From contig NC_088201.1 of NCBI RefSeq assembly GCF_037126465.1, positions 66,796,879-66,860,878 of the forward strand: a DNA stretch of 64,000 bases, given 5' to 3'. This document shows positions 42,373-54,419 of the stretch, piece by piece (position 1 is the first letter of the stretch; every line of letters starts with the position of its first letter). The notes under the pieces are model-generated. The model had not been told where the DNA came from. It searched no databases and worked only from the letters and a program-made list of their open reading frames with translations. This DNA is from Ornithodoros turicata (lineage: Eukaryota > Arthropoda > Arachnida > Ixodida > Argasidae). The translations under genes were made by a program, and so were the position numbers.

Positions 42373-44176
42373 TTAATCCAACAGTTAATCAGTTGCGATG
42401 ATACAAAGCACTTACGCTGAACATCATATTATCATCTTTAATTTAATTTACAAAAGTCCTACTAAAAATCAGCCTTGCACGGACGGCATAACCTGGGAGG
42501 CGCGGCCCTATAATCTGCTGCCGTGACGTAACGAGCAGAGCGTGGCGCATAGGAATAGACAGTACCGTCGAATTCCCCACGTCACAGAGTGACGCCGATC
42601 TCATTGATTGTCGTGTGGACTCATCAAATTATTTTTTCTCTCTCTCTCTCTCTGTAGAATGTCGTCCAGGTTAAGGCCTTCTCTGGCACGCAACGATAAT
42701 TTTCTTGTGTAAGAACACTCATTGCTTGCTGTCCTTCCCTTCCCGGCCGAAAAAAAAATGGATGGGTCTTTCACTGCTTGTTTAAAGGTGCACAGAAATC
42801 CACCTAAAAATGTTTGTTTCTGACGCATTATGAAACGAGGTGACATAAATTGGACGGCTAATTCACGCAATAGTACGACACGCTAAGGAAAACAGCCGAA
42901 AGTAAGGCAGGAACCGCATGGAGCAACTTTTGCCAACCGAATTGCTCCAGCGGAGCGTCAAATGACCTGAACTGAGCGTGAACGGAACGGGGGAGGGGGG
43001 CTGATGTAGGGGGAAGGTGCGGTCAGCCTGCTCTGATGTGGCAGCTCGGTGCACTTAGGGGAAGGAAAAGAGAGGATGGTGAAAGAGCGAAGGAGAACTG
43101 AACGGAACCGAATCTACACGTTGAGGTTGCCATGGTGAAGCATCGGGCAAGGGCTACTGCCGATTCTTCTTCTTCTTAGTGTTTGCAGGCCGTGATTCGC
43201 ATCGCATCGTCACTGCACGGGTGGTGAAGAGGACGAAACGGGAAAACAAACGTGGTCGCATCGGCGCGTGCTTGTGGCAGCGGCAGCGTTTTTCATTGGC
43301 GCATATGATTCAGTCGAGTTGCGTCATGCTCTCCTCAGGCGAAATATATATCCTTGGCAGAACTGGATGCATCACTCGAGTGTCCATTTTCGGCTGAGTC
43401 GGGCGTCGTAACGTCGACGTTCCGTTCACGTCCTGCTGGCATTCAACTGGTAAAAGTGCTCCCTGCGGTTGGCCCCTAATACTTCTTTCACGTTGCGCGT
43501 GACGACGTCGTTCCACAGTCGAGCACAGCTTTGCAGAAAACGGCGTTTCTCTCACCAAGACTTTCCCACCTCAAGAAAGCGTGAATGCATATTCAGCCAT
43601 TTTCTTGAATTGTCCCGAAACTGTACTGTCGCTTTGATGTACGGGGACATGTTTGCTGCACGTCGAATGCCAAACGACGTAATGCAACAGAGGAATGCAA
43701 GGCGAAGGGATGTTACTTACCCCCTTCATACGCTTCCTCGTAGGTGCTTCTAGTGCTGTTCCCTGAGACGTCGAAGTCGTCACTCACCCCCTCGTCGTCC
43801 TTTTCCGTTCCTTCGCGGAGAATCATCGTAAAAGTAAACGTCTTATGCCATCGTGTAAGTTGGTCATACATCATTCAGTACGAGAACACAAGGAGGAATG
43901 TGATTATGACGATTGTGGCAACCTGTGATCTTGTTGTATTGTGGACCTTATGAGATTAGCCACAGACGATTGTGTACTCATCTTCCTCAACGTTCCCTAA
44001 CCATTTAGCGCGCTTGTTATCCATGTGATCCTGTGATCTCGTAGTGATCGTGAAGGGCGAATCGGCATCTCAATCAGGCATTCAAAGCATACGACCAAAC
44101 GTGCCTTTAATGTATTGCCCTCATCATCTTTGTTGTAGGTTCTATTTTGTTCCGTTCCGCAGTAAATTCTATGTCA
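42373..44176. other. No supported gene; CT microsatellite
   Basis: (CT)n at about 42636-42655. 43130-43780 has longer frames on both strands and slightly higher GC, which could be an old coding region or CpG-rich flank, but no motif or consistent splice pattern is visible. Confidence 0.3.
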
Positions 44177-44184
44177 TGCGCATG

Positions 44185-47012
44185 CGGGGATGGGCATAAA
44201 CACATGTTTGATGTATTTAAATATAAATACAAAATACCTTGTTTAAATATGTATTTAAATACTTGGCATAAATACTTTATATGTGTAATATCTTGAAACA
44301 GGAAATATAACTACAGTATTTAAATGCACTAAATACTTTCATAAATACACTGAATGAGCAAACGACTAAGATCAATATAGACTGAATAACAGTTTGAAGT
44401 AGCATGGAAAGGGTATTCAAGCTATATGAAAACCGTTCGTAGTTCGTGAAATGACCAATGGAAAGCATACACGAAAAGCATTTCGGCTCAAAAGGTCCCA
44501 CTACGACGCAACCGAATTGTAAAAAACGCTGCCGCGGCAGGAGGTTTCCAGACTCCATCTCCAGGCCGCTCCTCCAGTCCTGTGACGCCGCACCGGCAAT
44601 GTGCCTCATTCGCCGCGAAAAATTCGTCTGCTCTCGACAGCGCGACGTGCTATACTGGTTCCCTGCTATTCATTCAAGGAAATAAACGGTAAACGGTACC
44701 TGTTTACCGAGAGCACGATACGGTGGTTCTTTTATCTTCATTGCGTGCGTCAACGAGTGTGGAGTGCGTACGGTATGTCCTGTCGGGGACACGGTTAGCT
44801 AAAATCGCCTGGCAGTACCTCGCGGTCCCGTATTACCTCTGTACCGCTTGAAAGTCTTGTGCCAATATTCGGTTTGGAGGTGAACCATGTATTGCACGTG
44901 TTTATTACTCGAAAGAAATAGTCTTGCAACACCTGGAGTTTTGCGATGAGATAAACCACGGAGTGCTGATTTTAGACAACCGTGTCCCCTACAGTACGTC
45001 GCAATCGGCGCCTTATATGTCTCGGTGTTCAGTGTGTGGATTTTGCGGTTTGATGCGTCTCTCGTTTTGGTTCCATTTAATCGATATAGAGCCTGTATAA
45101 TTGGCCGTACACGTGTGTTGCACAAGTGTGTGCTTCATTGAGGAGGCCTACAGTGATGCCGTGCGGAGTTCGAGGCAGCGCACATAAAAAAGGAAAAGAA
45201 AAGAAACAATGTTGTTCAATGATGTTCAACCTGCCACTGAACTCCGAATATGCAGTCTTTATTTCACTGAGGCTGATTGTGCAATCACGACCGAGGGTCG
45301 CGAAATCCGTCGGTGCCGACTTCTGAATCTGTCTGTAGCGATGTGTTGTTCCGTCGCTAAATTTGCCTGACGCGAGCGGGCAATGCAAATGGCAAAGAAT
45401 GAGTACCTGCACTATAACCCACGCTGCTGCACAAGACACATCCAGCGTTTCGGAGTCCATGTGATCGTATCGGGAGAAGCGTCTGTCAGAAGAAACTGTG
45501 AGAAACTACGCAGCACCTCCGCCGTGTCGATGACCGATCCCGGCTGACAATTACTCCGTGATCCCTCGTCTGAGTGGATGCAGGTGCTTCGTCACATCGT
45601 GACGCGTGTTTTCTTGGCCGTTCACGCGGCCTCCGCAGTAAAAAGGGGAGAGCATCGCGCCAAAGGTAAAATCAAGCGTCTGCCGTGAGCGCAATATGTT
45701 CGCTAGGACGGTATTTATTGTGTAAAAATATAATACAGTGGCGACACATCTGAACGCGGTCAAGGAGAGAACTTTTTTTCGCCCCACTTTCCGTGCTCCT
45801 TTAAATAAGCATTCATGCAGACCGTTGCGAAGTAACAAGGCTCCCTCATCACGGTGATTTTAATGATGAAATGATTCAATTAGACGATTATGTCGTCCAT
45901 GCAGCACCTGTTTGATCAGAGATGTTTGGTTCGTGAAAGAAACGAACCTCACCGGACCATCTGTAGCACAATATGCACATCCAGAAGGTCCTGCAAAATC
46001 TAGACATCGGTCCTGGAGCATTTCTAGTGTTTCAGAGCCAAAGGTTCATATTTGGCACTGAGTACAGCATTGGTAGAAATGAGTTACGTTGATGCCATTC
46101 GATTGCTGACACAAGTGCAATATCCATGTGTGCCCGAAAGAAACCTCTAAAACTGTGCTAATCCACCTAACCCGGTGAATAACCTCTAGACTCTCAGCAA
46201 AGCTACAGTCACGACAGTATGCAGCTGTGCAATTTTGAAATATGCGCATTTGATGTATTTAGCAGTGATGGCCAGTAGTTAACTACATGTAGTTAAACTA
46301 CTAGTTAAACTACCTGATTGTAGTTAAAAAGTAGTTATCAACTGCTTGCAGAGATGTAGTGGCAACTACTAGTTAAACTACTATTTTAAGTAGTTAACTA
46401 CAGTAGTTAAGTTACTGAAGGCGCCAACTACTTCTGATTTTGCCGCAAGCTTTACGGCACGATTGTGCTTCCGACTGTTACCTTGAGATACTTGTTTGAT
46501 GAGAACGGAGGTGCAGAGCAATTGTGTCGTGCATGTGTACTAAATCTTCACTTTTAATGCTTGTCTCATTTGCTGTGAAATAACTCTGCACCTTAGTTTA
46601 TCGCGTACGCACAAAGAGAATCCCGCCGCAAGCTATGTATTTGACGATCGTAGCAATGGCTTGAGCCAAAGTTTATTATTGCTTGTGATTCATATTTAGG
46701 TGTCCAAGAACACTACAAGGGATTGGTGTTGGTGGACAACGCTAAGTAGTTATAGATGTAGTTAAACTACATTGCAGTAGTTAAAAAAGTAGTTTTAACT
46801 ACTGCCCTGAAAAGTAGTTGAACTACTAGTTAAACTACTCAATCACAAAGTAGTTAGTAGTTATAGTTAAACTACTGTAGAAGTAGTTAGTGGCCATCAC
46901 TGGTATTTAGACGTACTTGCAAAGTATTAAGCAAATAAATAATCAGAAACAGTATTTCAATAAAAATATAAATGCAGTTCTCTTGACTGTATTTAAATAC
47001 TGCCCATCCCTG
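44185..47012. mobile_element. hAT-type element, 2.8 kb including a nested hAT-type element
   Basis: The 8-bp duplication TGCGCATG flanks it at 44177-44184 and 47013-47020. Ends are CGGGGATGGGCATAAACA and its near-complement TACTGCCCATCCCTG, with subterminal GTATTTAAATAC words at both sides. An 8-bp duplication and TIRs of this kind are typical of hAT elements. The frames inside (for example 44609-44277 and 45460-45077, minus) show no BED finger or hAT dimerisation motif, so I call it non-autonomous or decayed. Confidence 0.82.
46263..46902. mobile_element. hAT-type MITE, 640 bp, nested
   Basis: The exact duplication GTATTTAG lies at 46255-46262 and 46903-46910. TIR is CAGTGATGGCCA at the left and TGGCCATCACTG at the right. 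The subterminal regions are arrays of the word TAGTTAACTAC / GTAGTTAAACTA, which could be transposase-binding repeats. It sits in the 2.8-kb element at 44185-47012, so it is the younger insertion. Confidence 0.88.
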
Positions 47013-47088
47013 TGCGCATGCAGGGTGTCTAGGGTGTGGCGAATCTAATAATGGTACTGTGATGTTACACGTAAGGTTTTTCTGCCTA

Positions 47089-47336
47089 CACTCTTAAAAA
47101 TGAACTTCACCGCATAGCACGCTCCTAGCCACCCATAGTCTCGAATGATATCGTTATCTGCCCTGATTTGTTAAAAACGGGAGGCGTACGCCTTTCTGTG
47201 ACACTTATGCTGTTCATAATTGTCACAAAAAAGGCGTACGCCTCCCGTTTTCAGCAAATCACGGCAGATAACGGTATCATTAGAGGTTATGGTTGGCTAG
47301 GAGCGTGCTTTGCAGTGAAGTTCATTTTTAAGAGTG
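47089..47336. mobile_element. Palindromic MITE type A inserted in a SINE
   Basis: 248 bp, TA flanks (47087-47088, 47337-47338). To its right is the body of a minus-strand SINE and to its left a possible SINE 3' tail (47022-47086), so the SINE appears to have been split. Confidence 0.8.
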
Positions 47337-47338
47337 TA

Positions 47339-47545
47339 TAGTGTGGCGACATGTTGCACGTGCCGCAGGGTAGGACTCTTGATAATTTTGACCATCTGGG
47401 GTTCTCTCGACGTGCTGGAAGTGCACACGGTGCTGGAAGATAATGTTTACCTCCCCCACATTGCTACCGTCCTCGGCTGGGTTTGAACCCGCGATCTTGA
47501 AATTAGCAAACCAACACGTTACCGACTAAGATTCCGAGGAGCTAA
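47339..47545 (-). mobile_element. tRNA-derived SINE (second family), minus strand, split
   Basis: Head near 47545 with B-box GGTTCAAACCC (reverse of 47483-47493) and A-box-like TAGTCGGTAACG. The body has AGAGAACCCCAGATGGTCAA. It is the same family as 39968 but more diverged, cut at 47338 by the MITE. Confidence 0.7.
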
Positions 47546-48134
47546 GGATCTGGGGCTATCCAACAAATTATGGTTACCTACTTAGAAGTATACACGGTGC
47601 TTCCCATAAAATGAACCAAGCTTCTTTTTTTTTTTTACGAAACGAAAAGCCTAAAAAAGAACGGTGCATTATATGAGGGTGAAACCAACGGGATTTGATT
47701 GGCAGTCGTCTTGCGCAAGGAAACGTTTTTCTTGTATTGTCGCTGGTTAGTTAATGAATTTATAAATTTTTAACCGTGAAAAAAAAAAGTACTGGCTTGT
47801 CGCAGGACGCTATCAAAAACCTCGTATTCAGTTGTTCGCAGTAAAGTACATCTTACGTAGTTTCTGTTTTGGTTAGCGCACTACTTCGCCATAGCTTCGT
47901 CAGCCATTCTAGTGTTGTCACGACCTTGATATACTGCCATCCCTGGTAGTTACTTTTACTATACTTACGAATACAAAAACTTACCGAACAAAACTGGGTA
48001 AACTACGATGAAAACTGTAATCAGTAAGCCGATGACTACGAGAGCCGTGATTAAGACAACCAGAATAGTACATGCCCTGCAGAGATAGATCAGAGCAGAC
48101 AGGAAAAAATGTTTGACGCTGAATTAATAGAGAG
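47546..48134. other. No gene seen
   Basis: AT-rich with a T-run near 47625-47634; no coding signal. Confidence 0.3.
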
Positions 48135-49199
48135 TATTATAACCCAGTGACACGGCAAAATGAATGGCATTCCCAGCGAATGACATCCGCACTGACTGAC
48201 ATTCATTCCGTGTCACACGGTGAAACCAAACGGCAATATATGCGAATGACTTGTTCGAGTTCAGCAAACTCATTCGCTTCTCCCTCTCGCACCGATTGCG
48301 TGCCCTCGTAGTAGTAAGGTAGCGAAAAACAACAACGATAAACCGTTTGCAGAAATCAAACACGAATGAAAAGTTGTAATCCAATATCGTACCACGAATT
48401 CAATAACTTTTGACACGAAGGAAGGTTTGAAGGCTGTTTTTCCGAGAACTACCCTCGTTCCCAGTCGCCATGTTGCCAAGTGTGATGCAGATAGGCTTCT
48501 GCGTAATTCCATTTGAAATCGACAAGGGTGGGACGAGCAAGATTCAGGGACTAACCACATTAGTTGAGCCGGAAGCCACGAGCGGCCATGATGGTGTGAG
48601 TGTTAGCAGGAACCAACTGTGTACCAACGATGTCGTGTTTTGTTGCAATGGGCCTATAACGGCCACTTATTGAATAAATGCAAGCGTCTAATCACTAGGT
48701 GTACGTGTAGCTCTAGGTGAGAAATGGGCCTTGTGTGAGCCTTCCTAATTTCTCTATGGTCATCACGATGCGTTTCTGTATGGAGTTTTCAAAATCTGTG
48801 ATAACTGTATGTATTTGGGATTGATATAATTCATTTATTTTTCTGTGTTCTCGTCTGGTATTGTTGACTGGGCGCGGAAAAGTGAATACACGGCAAGCGA
48901 AGTGGGCCGGGCCAATGTAAACGTGCATGGATAATTATGCACTACTTATTATTCATACTAGTGACGTCGTCTCTGACGTCATTTATTTACAATCGTAGTA
49001 GTCCGCACAACGGATGGATGGCGCTGACCGTCTCTGTCATGGCGTCATTCTGAAGACACAGGGGCCTATGGGAGTTACGCTACCTGTTTAAATATACCTT
49101 GGATGTCGTCGTGACGTGAAATTTCTAACGTTTCCTGACGTCCGATGACGTAAAGCTCGTGAAGCGCCTCAGTTTATCCCGCAAAGGAACTCGCCAGTT

Positions 49200-49405
49200 T
49201 CGGGGCACTGTCAGTCGAGAGTTTTAGTGCACCGTATGCTATCGCCTATCGCCTTTGCGTACGTAAGGAATAGCGTGGGGGTTCTGCGCACTGCGCGAAG
49301 CTCTTTTTATGCTGCCACCAACGCTATTCCCTACGTTCGCAAAGACGATAGTGTGCGATACACTAAAACTCTCAACTGACAGTGCCACGAAACTCGCGAG
49401 TCGCC
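49200..49405. repeat. Small foldback
   Basis: ACTGTCAGTCGAGAGTTTTA (49206) is inverted near 49366-49386, and AAGGAATAGCGTGG... is inverted at 49318-49334. Centre near 49293. Confidence 0.55.
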
Positions 49406-49971
49406 ATCGGGATACTATCGAGAGCTATCGGGATAGCTTTTATTTTATTATTATTATCGTTTGTTTTTTTTTTTGTCGGTTAGCGTCCTTGATGTGCCGG
49501 CCACAAACTGGCCGCCCCAGTTTCTCATTTGCATGCACTCGTTCATTAAATAAACATTCCGACTTTTCTGTTTCACTTCACCTCTGAGACAGTGTCAAAC
49601 CAGTAAAGAAATAGCTTCGACTTTTAGTGATATTTTTCGAGAAATTAACTGGTTTCGGTTTACAAATTCCTTGCGCGGACCAGTGCAGGAACGTGCTCTT
49701 TCGCTGAACTATCCGGCGCTCAAATTCGTGTTCATCCGCTTCTATTGGTGGCGGGGGAGTCGCAAGATAAGGAACACCCGCGAGCGAGTGTTTGATATCA
49801 CTTCTCGTTTTCTCCTAAACTCGTAAACACGATTGCGGTCGTGTCATTGGATGGGCCAGACACTGCGTCTTTATCGCCATAATGACAAGCATTTAATAAT
49901 ATTTAATATAATATATTTAATAATAATCTAATGTTTCGCTATTTTGGAGAAAACGAAATAAAAATATAACA

Positions 49972-50430
49972 AATGTACCTGTATAATGCTTCGTATCTTC
50001 GGCCATGGTGTCTTAATTATCGGCAGTGACATCATTTGCGAATGACAATCCGTTTCATCGTGTAGCTCGATGTAGACAAACGAATGACATTCGGTGCGAC
50101 GGTCATTCGCTGGGAATGCCATTCAGTTTGTCGTGTGACAGGGGTGTTATTGCATCGAGCTACACGAAGAAAAGGAATGTCAACAGGGAGTTTTAGGAAA
50201 CTGTAGAAGTTTCACGATAACGTTAGGGAAAACATGATAAGTCAATCGCCCGATTCCTTCGTAGCGGCTGACAGCTGCCCATATCTGATTGACTGACAGC
50301 GATACGGAATCGGGGAGCGCTTACGATTTCCTAAAACTTCCTATTCGCAAATGACGTCACTGTCACTGTCGCTGTCGATGATTAAGACACCAAAGCCGAA
50401 CATGTGAAACTATATACAGGTATATTCGAA
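49972..50430. repeat. Foldback with nested shorter foldback
   Basis: TACCTGTATA...GGTGTCTTAATTATCG (about 49976-50025) is the inverse of about 50376-50430. Within it AGGGAGTTTTAGGAAA (50189) is inverse to TTTCCTAAAACTTCCT (about 50328). Confidence 0.5.
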
Positions 50431-51113
50431 GCGGGGCCCCCCAGATTCTGATGTCATTTTTGACATGTGCAAAACCTCCAAGCAACCATTGTCACCCTTT
50501 AGCCCTGACGAAGGCGGAGCTTCTGCCGCAACGTCGTACCCCCTTAACTTTCCACCTGTAAATAAATAACTTCCCCCTTTTTCCTTACTTCCTACACCTT
50601 CGTTGTCTGCTTCTATTTTTTTTCAGCTACCAGCTACATTCGATATATTTTTATTTCTTTTTCTCGAAACTACAGAAACATTAGATTATTTCACAAAACA
50701 AGACTCAGTTTGCCAAGTATCACAAATAAAGACAAATAAGAAGCCTATATCTGAACCACACCTGACAACATGGCGACTGGCAACGAGGGTAGTCCTCCGA
50801 AAAAGAGTGTTAAGCCTTCCTCGCTTGTTGTCAGAAGTTATTAATTCGTGATAAAATATTGCAGTACAACTTTTAATTCGTACCTAATTTCTTCTAACGG
50901 TTTACCGTTGTTGTTTTTGCTACCTCTCCACTGACGAGTGTACGCAGCACGGTGCGAGGGGAAAAAGTGAATGAGTTCCTGCAACATATTCACTTGGCGA
51001 ATGTCATTCGCACGTGTTACCATTTGGTTTCACCGTGTGGCACGGAACGAATGTCATTCAGTGTGAATGTCATTTTCTGGGAATGACATTCAATTTGCCG
51101 TGTGACAGGGGTA

Positions 51114-51569
51114 TTAGCAGGCCGTTGGTAGCGTCACCGTGAAGGCTTCACGGTATCATTGATCCCGGTAGGTATGGTAGCTTCACGGTGAAGCTACCAT
51201 ACCTACCGTGATCAATGACAGCGTGGATGACTCAGAAACTTATCCGTTGATAAGGCGCGGTACATACGGTACTTCGGAAGCCAAGTTATCAACGTAACCC
51301 TAACAACCCAACCTAACCCAATCAACATATAAGATTCAGAGTCACGCACGCTGTCAATAGCGAGTTTTCGTGAATGGTTTTTCTTCAAACGGTTCGCGAA
51401 CGATTTCGAGGATGACCAATGAGAAGGGCAAGTGACTCAGACGTAATCATCTGATTGGTTCGTGGCAAGACCGTTCGCGAACCGTTTGACTGAGAACGAT
51501 TCACTAAAACTCCCTATTGGCTCCGGTAGGTACGGTAACTTGACGGTGACGTTATCAACGGCCTACTAA
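51114..51569. repeat. Foldback with another foldback inserted
   Basis: TTAGCAGGCCGTTGGTAGCG (51114) is inverse to 51550-51569 and hairpins such as GGTAGCTTCACGGTGAAGCTACC (in pieces) occur at about 51175-51205. A second foldback occupies 51356-51518. Confidence 0.55.
51356..51518. mobile_element. 163-bp foldback MITE
   Basis: AATAGCGAGTTTTCGTGAAT left and its near-inverse ATTCACTAAAACTCCCTATT right, with inner GGTTCGCGAAC / GTTCGCGAACC. The same family occurs at 51686-51840. Confidence 0.6.
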
Positions 51570-51685
51570 AACTCGCTAGTCTTAGGAGCCACGCTAATGA
51601 ACTCTATAGCGTGTAGCACCGTTTCAGACTTCATGAAGCAGTTGTGCCCGCTGCCCTGCCCGTAACGTGTCGTAGACAGGTCGTT

Positions 51686-51840
51686 CTAGTGAATCGTTTT
51701 CAGTCAAACGGTTCACGAACGGTTTCGCGGCGGGCCAATGAGAAGAGGGACTGACTCAGAATGGAATCCTCTGATTGGGCAGGGGAAAAACCGTTCGCGA
51801 ACAGTTTCGGGGTGAAACGATTCACTAAACTTCCCTAATA
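51686..51840. mobile_element. 155-bp foldback MITE, same family
   Basis: CTAGTGAATCGTTTTCAGTC left and inverse GAAACGATTCACTAAAC right; inner AACGGTTCACGAACGG and CCGTTCGCGAAC. Confidence 0.6.
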
Positions 51841-53690
51841 GCGTTTGGGGCGAACACGATGCGTACTGAACGGGTCCTGATCACTCGTCATTCCAAACGT
51901 CAACATATACGTCACCATCAAAACAGTTCCGCCCATGATCAGCGACCAAACTGTTTATAAACAACGCCGTCGCTGTGCGCCATTTTGTTCCTTCTTTTGA
52001 CCTCAGTAATTAGTGTTATACGACATCCCAGCAGTACAAAGCGCGCGTAGATTTGCAAATGAGGCCTGGTAGTGCTGCACCCGCTCCGCCCAAAAACATG
52101 ATAACGACAACGGCGCTTCACACTTCAGAAAAGCTACCATGTCGCGTAACAAGCGCCGTTATACGTAATTTACACTGGCAGAATACATTCACCCCTGTGT
52201 TCTTACGCTATCTACAGTGGCTCGTAACGGCCGGCGCGTGGGTCAAAATCCGTCAAAAACTGTGTCTGTACCATCGTCACCACCAGCTCGCTCGCTACCT
52301 AACTTTCCTTTTGTGTCTGCATGTCTGCGTATTTCTATCCGTGCTTGTATGCGTTAGTACTGTGTACGGATCATGCGCGTTCCCACGATTTTTTTCAAGG
52401 GGGAGGGGCAAAGTGCTTCGTGGATGGGGGCAAAGCGTTCAATCCCCTCCAAGTGATGGACAATAGTCATGCAAACAGTATCGATAGCACTATCGATGTC
52501 TGTGACGACCACTCGTTTGACTATCGATAGTTTTGCTCAAAAATATCGATAGCATCAGCTATCGATAGTATGTTCGACAGAGTCTAAAACCATTTGCTGC
52601 GAAAACATAGAAGTCGAGTCACTGCTCCCATTTGTGTTATCCACCTAATGAAATACCGTTATTTTTCTATTGATATTTTTGAAATAGTTTTGAACTGTTA
52701 GCGTGATAAAACCGATTACATAAAACAGAGGAGCTGCGTTCCAGAAAACGCATGGGAACATCTATTTTGCTTAAACCAACCGAGCAGAAAATGGGATTTC
52801 GTGAATTCTTGAGCGTTATATGTGTGATTAAACATTATTCAGAGCAGCCACGTGCGCTGTCAAACTATCAGTACTTTATACTACTGTTCCAGTAATACGC
52901 ACTTATGTCAAATATTAATGTGAACGACAGTTCTTTGCAACGATGTGAACCTGCACGCCAAGTCTTGCAGCAAAGCGGGCAATACACGCATAGAAAATCG
53001 GCACCGCGAGTACCGAACCTCGTCCGGCTCCACGGCAGGCATCTCCACCAGTGAGGCGGCCGCGGGAGATGTTACGTGCTCACGGGAACCAATAGGAATG
53101 GACGATGTGCTCACCCATGAGGTCGACGCCAAAGTTTGTGTGAGGGTTTATCTTGTCAGGTACGCAACACGTAGGCAAACAATTCTGCTTAGTATATATA
53201 CTCTGGCGTACAGTATATCTTGGGCATGATGTAATAAACCGCACATATCGAAATGTCAACCTCTTTACGACAATCGCGAGGAAACGAAAGCATTCTGAAA
53301 AGTTTTGAGATGTTGGCCAGTGGCCCTATACTTGCACTGGATCTGCGGTTGCACCAAACGATAATTAAGTTATATTATCTATAGGAACCATTCTCGCTTC
53401 AACTGACATAATGGCGTAGTTGACGTAACTAGGATTCTGCAACAGCTTACCTTTGACCAATGTGATTTCGGATGGCGGAGCACCGATGATGTAGCCTACG
53501 TTGTGCGATAGATATTTTATAGTTTCACAAAAGCAAACGAATGTACGAAAGCGCTATTGCACCTGTGAATTTGGGCTGAAAGTAATCTCTCTTATGGAGT
53601 CGCCGACTGCTTAGATTAGCCTATGATACCTTCTTTCTAGAGCGTTATCACTTGCTTGCCTCATTGTCGTTATCGTAGATCGCGTCCGAA
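51841..53690. other. TATCGATA cluster and a weak exon candidate
   Basis: ATCGAT recurs five times between 52470 and 52570, mostly in the form CTATCGATAG, perhaps the remains of a hAT-type MITE that begins CAAGTGATGGACAATAG near 52450. A plus-strand open frame at about 52930-53155 ends at a good donor (GTCAG then GTACGC at 53159) but has no recognisable motif. Nothing else is supported. Confidence 0.35.
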
Positions 53691-54411
53691 TTGCAGTCAC
53701 ATATTGGAACACATTCGGTGCTCACATCATGAACCATCTGGATAGCTACGATATCATATCTAGTCAGCAACATGGTTTTAGAAGAAATTTTTCATGCGCA
53801 GAACTTACAACAGATTTCTTTGAAGCAACGAATAATGGTTTACAGATTGACGCAATATATGTTGATTTCAAAAACGCGTTTGATCATGTACAACATAGAC
53901 GACTAATTAGTAAGTTACAGTTGCCTAAGATTCATTCTGTTGTCATTGAATGGATATCGGATTTCTTAAGCATGAGATCACAATGTGGTAAACGGGGCAA
54001 TGCAATTAGTGATTCGTCTGTTGTGTTATCTGGTGTTCTTTAAGGGTCTGTAATACGTCCCCTTCTTTTTTTGTTTATACTAATGATTTGCCACAGTATC
54101 CTGATTGTAGGGCCAGATTATACACAAATTTATCAAATTGTGGATATCGATACAGATTGTAATAACTTGCAACGTAACCTTGAAGCTTTGGAGGTAAGTG
54201 TAGACCATGGCAGATGGAAGTCAGAAAACAAAAGTTATGTCCTCAGCAAGAGCGAAAAAGCCCGTCTGTTATGTGTCAGTTGTATGTTTCGAGGAAATGT
54301 ACTTGAAAGTGTCAAGCAATACAAATACTTGGGTGTCTATATATCAGACGATTTTTCTTAGAAATTTCACATAGAGCAGCTGTGCTGCAAAGCATCCCGT
54401 ACTTTAGGTTT
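53690..54411 (+). pseudogene. CR1/L2-like non-LTR retrotransposon RT, first part
   Basis: Reads His-Gly-Phe-Arg-Arg-Asn-Phe-Ser-Cys-Ala near 53770, Val-Asp-Phe-Lys-Asn-Ala-Phe-Asp-His-Val (catalytic Asp) near 53860, then a broken Ser-Gly-Val...Gly-Ser-Val block with a TAA at 54041. The second catalytic block (expected Tyr/Phe-Ala-Asp-Asp near 54120) is degraded. A Lys-Tyr-Leu-Gly-Val-Tyr-Ile-Ser-Asp block lies near 54330. Family order fits Jockey-superfamily (CR1/L2) RTs. The ORF is dead. Confidence 0.78.
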
Positions 54412-54419
54412 CTTAAAAC

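Larger units (their letters stand above)
48140..51111. mobile_element. 3-kb element with ~400-bp terminal inverted repeats
   Basis: The left end (GTGACACGGCAAAATGAATG from 48147) and right end (inverse at about 51080-51105) match, and similarity runs inward to about 48540 and 50730 (ATGTTGCCA / TGGCGACTGGCAACGAGGGT words, CCTTCCTCGCTTG). TATTA lies at 48135-48139 and 51112-51116 and may be a target duplication. Inside are another copy of the right-end motif (50095-50150), small foldbacks (49200-49405, 49972-50430) and a retroelement-like 3' stretch near 50440-50580. No transposase is readable. Confidence 0.6.
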
